Origin: DATEOR01 sp035273885
GTDB lineage: Bacteria; Actinomycetota; Thermoleophilia; Gaiellales; Gaiellaceae
Length of the DNA stretch: 7,823 nucleotides
NCBI GenBank assembly: GCA_035273885.1
Contig: DATEOR010000036.1
Span: 1 to 7,823, forward strand
Reading direction: 5' to 3'
Part shown: in pieces, positions 6,202 to 7,823 of the stretch
Layout: every line of letters starts with the position of its first letter
How positions within the stretch are numbered: position 1 is the first letter of the stretch
Position numbers and translations under genes: made by a program
The notes under the pieces: model-generated
Seen by the model: the letters and a program-made list of their open reading frames with translations, nothing else
The model's database searches: none
What the model was told of the DNA's origin: nothing

Positions 6202-7040
6202 GGGCGGAAGACGACCTTCAGGGCCTCGCGGTTCCGGTAGGCGGCGAGGCCTTCGTCGAAGCGGTCGAGCGGGAGGACGAGCGGCTCGGGCAGGTCGAGC
6301 TCGGGGAGAAGCGTGACAGCCTCCTCCATGTGCCGGCGCGTGGCCGAGCGCGAGCCGGTGACCGTGATCTCCCGGCGATAGACCTCCGCGGCATCGAGCA
6401 CGCCCGCGTCGGCGAAAACGAGCACGGTTCCACCCGGCTCGGCCGCAGCGAGCGCGTCGGCTCCCGCGCCCGGCGCGCAGACGACCACCGCGCGTACCGC
6501 GCGTGAGGGTTCGGGCCCGTTCCGCGCCGGGTGCGCATCGCGCACGTAGACGGTTTCGCCGCGCCGGGTCAGAACCGCGGCGAAAAGCCGGCCGACGAAC
6601 CCGCCTCCGAGGACGAGCACCTCGCCGGGCGGCACCCGCTCGGCTCCGCGGAGGACGCAGGCGAGCGGCTCGGCGTAGGAGCCCAGCGCGTCGTCGACCT
6701 CGTCCGGAAGATCGACCCAGCCGCCGAGCGCCGCGACTCGCTCGGCGAACCCGCCGGGCTGGATCGTGGCGGCAGCGAATTCCTCGCAGGTGGACTCGTG
6801 CCCGGCCCGGCAGCGCTCGCACTCGCCGCATGGCCGGTGATGGATGAGCGCGACCCGCTTTCCGTCCGCCTCGGCCACGACCTCGTGCCCGAGAACCGTT
6901 CCCTCCGCCGCGCGGCCGATCTTCTCGACGTCGCTGCCGCAGAGCCCGCACGCGAGGACGCGGAGGATCTCCGACCCCTCGGGCTCGGACAGCTCCGCCA
7001 GCTCCGGTTGCCCGGACGAGTTGAGAACGACTGCCCGCAC
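6198..7040 (-). CDS. Short zinc-dependent medium-chain dehydrogenase
   Basis: A 280-residue MDR-superfamily dehydrogenase, about 60 shorter than typical. Catalytic zinc ligands are intact: Cys34 (CGLCGSD), His52-Glu53 (GHE) and Glu124 (YAEPLAC). The structural zinc has Cys71, Cys74, Cys77 and Cys85. The nucleotide-binding loop is GGGFVG (145-150). The shortening lies in the Rossmann part: soon after strand 2 (VYVRDAHPARNG) the sequence passes to AVRAVVVCAP, so helices and strands are reduced. The start GTG at 7040-7038 gives MRAVVLNSSGQ, a normal MDR opening; an in-frame TTG at 7070 would run into the divergent gene and is less likely. It is the first gene of the minus-strand operon, and its stop overlaps the start of the next dehydrogenase (GTGA). 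The two may form a heteromeric pair; that is inference. Substrate not assignable. Confidence 0.9.
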   Translation of the reverse strand: MRAVVLNSSGQPELAELSEPEGSEILRVLACGLCGSDVEKIGRAAEGTVLGHEVVAEADGKRVALIHHRPCGECERCRAGHESTCEEFAAATIQPGGFAERVAALGGWVDLPDEVDDALGSYAEPLACVLRGAERVPPGEVLVLGGGFVGRLFAAVLTRRGETVYVRDAHPARNGPEPSRAVRAVVVCAPGAGADALAAAEPGGTVLVFADAGVLDAAEVYRREITVTGSRSATRRHMEEAVTLLPELDLPEPLVLPLDRFDEGLAAYRNREALKVVFRP

Positions 7041-7047
7041 CGAGGGG

Positions 7048-7055
7048 TATCGTAG
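7048..7055. promoter_or_regulatory. Symmetric divergent -10-like element
   Basis: The 19-bp gap between two divergent starts contains TATCGTA. On the plus strand TATCGT (7048-7053) fits the TANNNT -10 pattern and would place transcription start at about 7060, exactly the GTG of the glutaredoxin-like gene, giving a leaderless mRNA. On the minus strand TACGAT (7055-7050) also fits TANNNT and would start transcription at about 7043, nearly at the dehydrogenase GTG (7040). No -35 box at normal spacing is visible in either direction. Assignment is by pattern and geometry only. Confidence 0.45.
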
Positions 7056-7059
7056 GCGC

Positions 7060-7353
7060 GTGGCGATCAAGCTCTACCGCTGCAAGAACCTCTGGGTGAA
7101 GGCGGGCGGCCATCCGTGCTGGCGCGTGCAGAAGGCGCTCGACGATCAGGGGATCGAGTACGAGCTCGTCACCGGCCCGTGGCCTGCGATCGGCAAGCGG
7201 CACGACATCGAGCAGCTGAGCGGGCAGACGAAGTACCCGGTGATCGAGTTCGAGGACGGCTCGGTCTACCGCGAGGAGTCGAAGGACATGGCGGAGACGA
7301 TCATGGCCGGCAAGCTCTTCGACAAGCAGGGCGCGCAGCAGTCCTCGTCGTAG
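7060..7353 (+). CDS. Small glutaredoxin / glutathione-S-transferase N-terminal-like protein
   Basis: A 97-residue thioredoxin-fold protein. It opens with strand IKLYRC, followed by helix 1 with HPCWRVQKAL (18-27) and strand EYELV (33-37). The cis-proline turn is KYPVIEFEDG (58-67, Pro60) and is followed by YREESKDMAETI, matching the Ser/Glu-containing glutathione-site segment of GST N-terminal domains. The usual CPYC of glutaredoxins is represented only by Cys20 (HPCW), so it would act by a monothiol mechanism or as a binding protein. Cys8 is a second cysteine. The all-helical GST C-terminal domain is absent, so this is a stand-alone domain, not a truncated GST: it ends in a natural Ser-rich tail and stop. 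Start GTG at 7060; the transcript may be leaderless. Function inferred: thiol redox or detoxification. Confidence 0.85.
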   Translation: MAIKLYRCKNLWVKAGGHPCWRVQKALDDQGIEYELVTGPWPAIGKRHDIEQLSGQTKYPVIEFEDGSVYREESKDMAETIMAGKLFDKQGAQQSSS

Positions 7354-7360
7354 CCCTCGC

Positions 7361-7366
7361 TACACT
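7361..7366 (+). promoter_or_regulatory. Probable -10 box of the tRNA-Ala gene
   Basis: TACACT fits the -10 consensus and would start transcription at about 7373, four bases before the mature tRNA end. It lies 7 bases after the stop codon of the glutaredoxin-like gene. No convincing -35 is seen in the coding sequence upstream, so read-through from that gene remains possible. Confidence 0.45.
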
Positions 7367-7376
7367 TCGTCCGCGC

Positions 7377-7449
7377 GGGGCTATAGCTCAGTTGGGAGAG
7401 CGCCTGGATCGCACCCAGGAGGTCGCCGGTTCGAGTCCGGCTAGCTCCA
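7377..7449 (+). tRNA. tRNA-Ala (anticodon CGC)
   Basis: A 73-base tRNA with a full cloverleaf. The acceptor stem GGGGCTA pairs with TAGCTCC (7442-7448); the D arm is GCTC/GAGC; the anticodon stem is CCTGG (7403-7407) with CCAGG (7415-7419); the loop ATCGCAC carries anticodon CGC at 7410-7412. The T arm is GCCGG/CCGGC with TTCGAGT loop. The G3:U70 wobble pair that defines alanine tRNAs is present (G at 7379, T at 7446), and the discriminator base is A. The terminal CCA is not encoded. It reads GCG codons, which are frequent in a genome this GC-rich. Confidence 0.97.
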
Positions 7450-7453
7450 TGAG

Positions 7454-7481
7454 AAACCGCCGCAAATCGGCGGTTTTCTTT
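7454..7481 (+). terminator. Intrinsic terminator of the tRNA-Ala gene
   Basis: A 9-bp perfect stem (AAACCGCCG at 7454-7462 with CGGCGGTTT at 7468-7476) surrounds the loop CAAAT and is followed by TCTTT. It lies 4 bases beyond the tRNA discriminator base. This is the standard arrangement for a tRNA transcript end. Confidence 0.88.
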
Positions 7482-7490
7482 ATGCGGGTT

Positions 7491-7519
7491 AGCGCCTCTC
7501 TCAAATCCAGGCGCTCTCC
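7491..7519. repeat. Small hairpin and inverted copy of the tRNA D/anticodon arm
   Basis: The 15 bases at 7505-7519 are the exact reverse complement of 7395-7409 in the tRNA gene (GGAGAGCGCCTGGAT, covering the 3' side of the D arm, the 5' anticodon stem and the first loop bases). In addition AGCGCCT at 7491-7497 pairs with AGGCGCT at 7509-7515 around an 11-base loop. The match stops abruptly on both sides. It may be a remnant of another tRNA or rearranged DNA; no mobile element accompanies it. Confidence 0.5.
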
Positions 7520-7528
7520 GCGAGGTGG

Positions 7529-7548
7529 ACTCAGATGTACTCAGATGC
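7529..7548. repeat. Two-unit 10-bp tandem repeat
   Basis: The 9-mer ACTCAGATG occurs at 7529-7537 and again at 7539-7547, spaced one helical-turn-like 10 bases apart. It lies in the non-coding stretch 7482-7661, which has no credible gene on either strand. It could be a protein-binding site or chance; nothing ties it to a neighbour. Confidence 0.4.
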
Positions 7549-7661
7549 CCGTTGTGACGTGTCGAGAAGTGACCGTGCAGCGCAGCTTCTAGCTCTAAAT
7601 CCTTGTCACGGATTGCACCGATGCGGATGAGGCCAGCCTGCGACAGGACCTTGCGGCGACC

Positions 7662-7823
7662 TCATTCGGAGAGGAAGGCGTCGATCTCCTGCGCGACTCG
7701 GGCCGCGTCCTCGAACCATGGCATGTGCCCAGCGCCGTCGACGAGGCACAGCTCTCCGCGATTCAGCGCGTCCGCGACACGCGGCCAGCTCTCGGCCGAG
7801 CCGACGGTTTCGTCCGAGGTGCC
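7662..7823 (-). CDS. Alpha/beta hydrolase, C-terminal 53 residues (5' end beyond window)
   Basis: The minus-strand frame enters from the right edge and ends at TGA 7664-7662. The fragment reads like the last part of an alpha/beta-hydrolase-fold enzyme. GTSDET at its start fits the strand-7 turn with the acidic triad residue (fragment Asp4). LCLVDGAGHMPWFED carries the catalytic histidine (fragment His33) in the usual GHMPWFE context. VAQEIDAFLSE is the closing helix. The nucleophile elbow lies outside the window, so the subfamily (esterase, haloperoxidase-like, epoxide or C-C hydrolase) cannot be told. The Asp-His spacing is normal and the C-terminus is intact. Confidence 0.85.
   Translation of the reverse strand, partial: GTSDETVGSAESWPRVADALNRGELCLVDGAGHMPWFEDAARVAQEIDAFLSE

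Noticed and set aside
6202..7203. Upstream extension of the 5266-6201 dehydrogenase reading frame to 7203
   Set aside because: This part is Arg/Ala-rich out-of-frame reading of the neighbouring dehydrogenase gene; the true product begins at the GTG at 6201.
7429..7548. tRNA-Ala as an integration site (attachment site) of a mobile element
   Set aside because: No integrase gene and no direct repeat of the tRNA 3' end are present; the only match to the tRNA is inverted and covers the D/anticodon arm.
7442..7592. Plus-strand open frame running from the tRNA into the downstream region
   Set aside because: It translates tRNA and terminator sequence and has no family features or ribosome site.

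Overview
The window is GC-rich with short intergenic gaps, GTG and TTG starts, several 4-base gene overlaps and likely leaderless transcripts. The gene content suggests a high-GC actinobacterium: a PspA-PspAA pair, a coiled-coil NlpC/P60 hydrolase of RipA type, and an AlkZ-like winged-helix protein. My best guess is the Thermoleophilia (Gaiellales/Solirubrobacterales side), inferred from protein flavour and not proven. There is no phage, transposon or CRISPR signature.

Left part (1-2803, minus strand) is a cell-envelope block. In transcription order it holds pspA, pspAA (ATGA overlap), a secreted coiled-coil NlpC/P60 peptidoglycan hydrolase, an intrinsic terminator, and a second, smaller secreted NlpC/P60 hydrolase cut by the window edge. 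PspA and PspAA are cytoplasmic membrane-stress proteins and the two hydrolases act on the wall, so the block joins membrane maintenance to wall remodelling.

Middle part (2846-4206, plus strand) is a two-gene operon, divergent from pspA. It encodes a glyoxalase-II-like metallo-beta-lactamase-fold hydrolase and, overlapping by ATGA, a CCoAOMT/COMT-type O-methyltransferase.

Right-centre (4184-7040, minus strand) is a three-gene operon with 4-base overlaps at both junctions: a zinc-type medium-chain dehydrogenase, a second shorter-than-usual dehydrogenase whose catalytic-zinc Cys is an Asp, and an AlkZ-like winged-helix protein. Its 3' end overlaps the O-methyltransferase gene tail to tail by 23 bases. 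A small glutaredoxin/GST N-terminal-like protein diverges from the operon across a 19-bp gap that holds a symmetric -10-like element.

Right end (7354-7823): a tRNA-Ala with anticodon CGC, an intrinsic terminator, about 180 bp of non-coding DNA with small repeats (one a 15-base inverted copy of the tRNA D/anticodon arm), and the C-terminus of an alpha/beta hydrolase on the minus strand. Most of the window is ordinary chromosome. The most unusual points are the Cys-to-Asp dehydrogenase, the coupling of a DNA-glycosylase-like gene to two dehydrogenases, the symmetric divergent promoter, and the ribosome-site hairpin before the large hydrolase.
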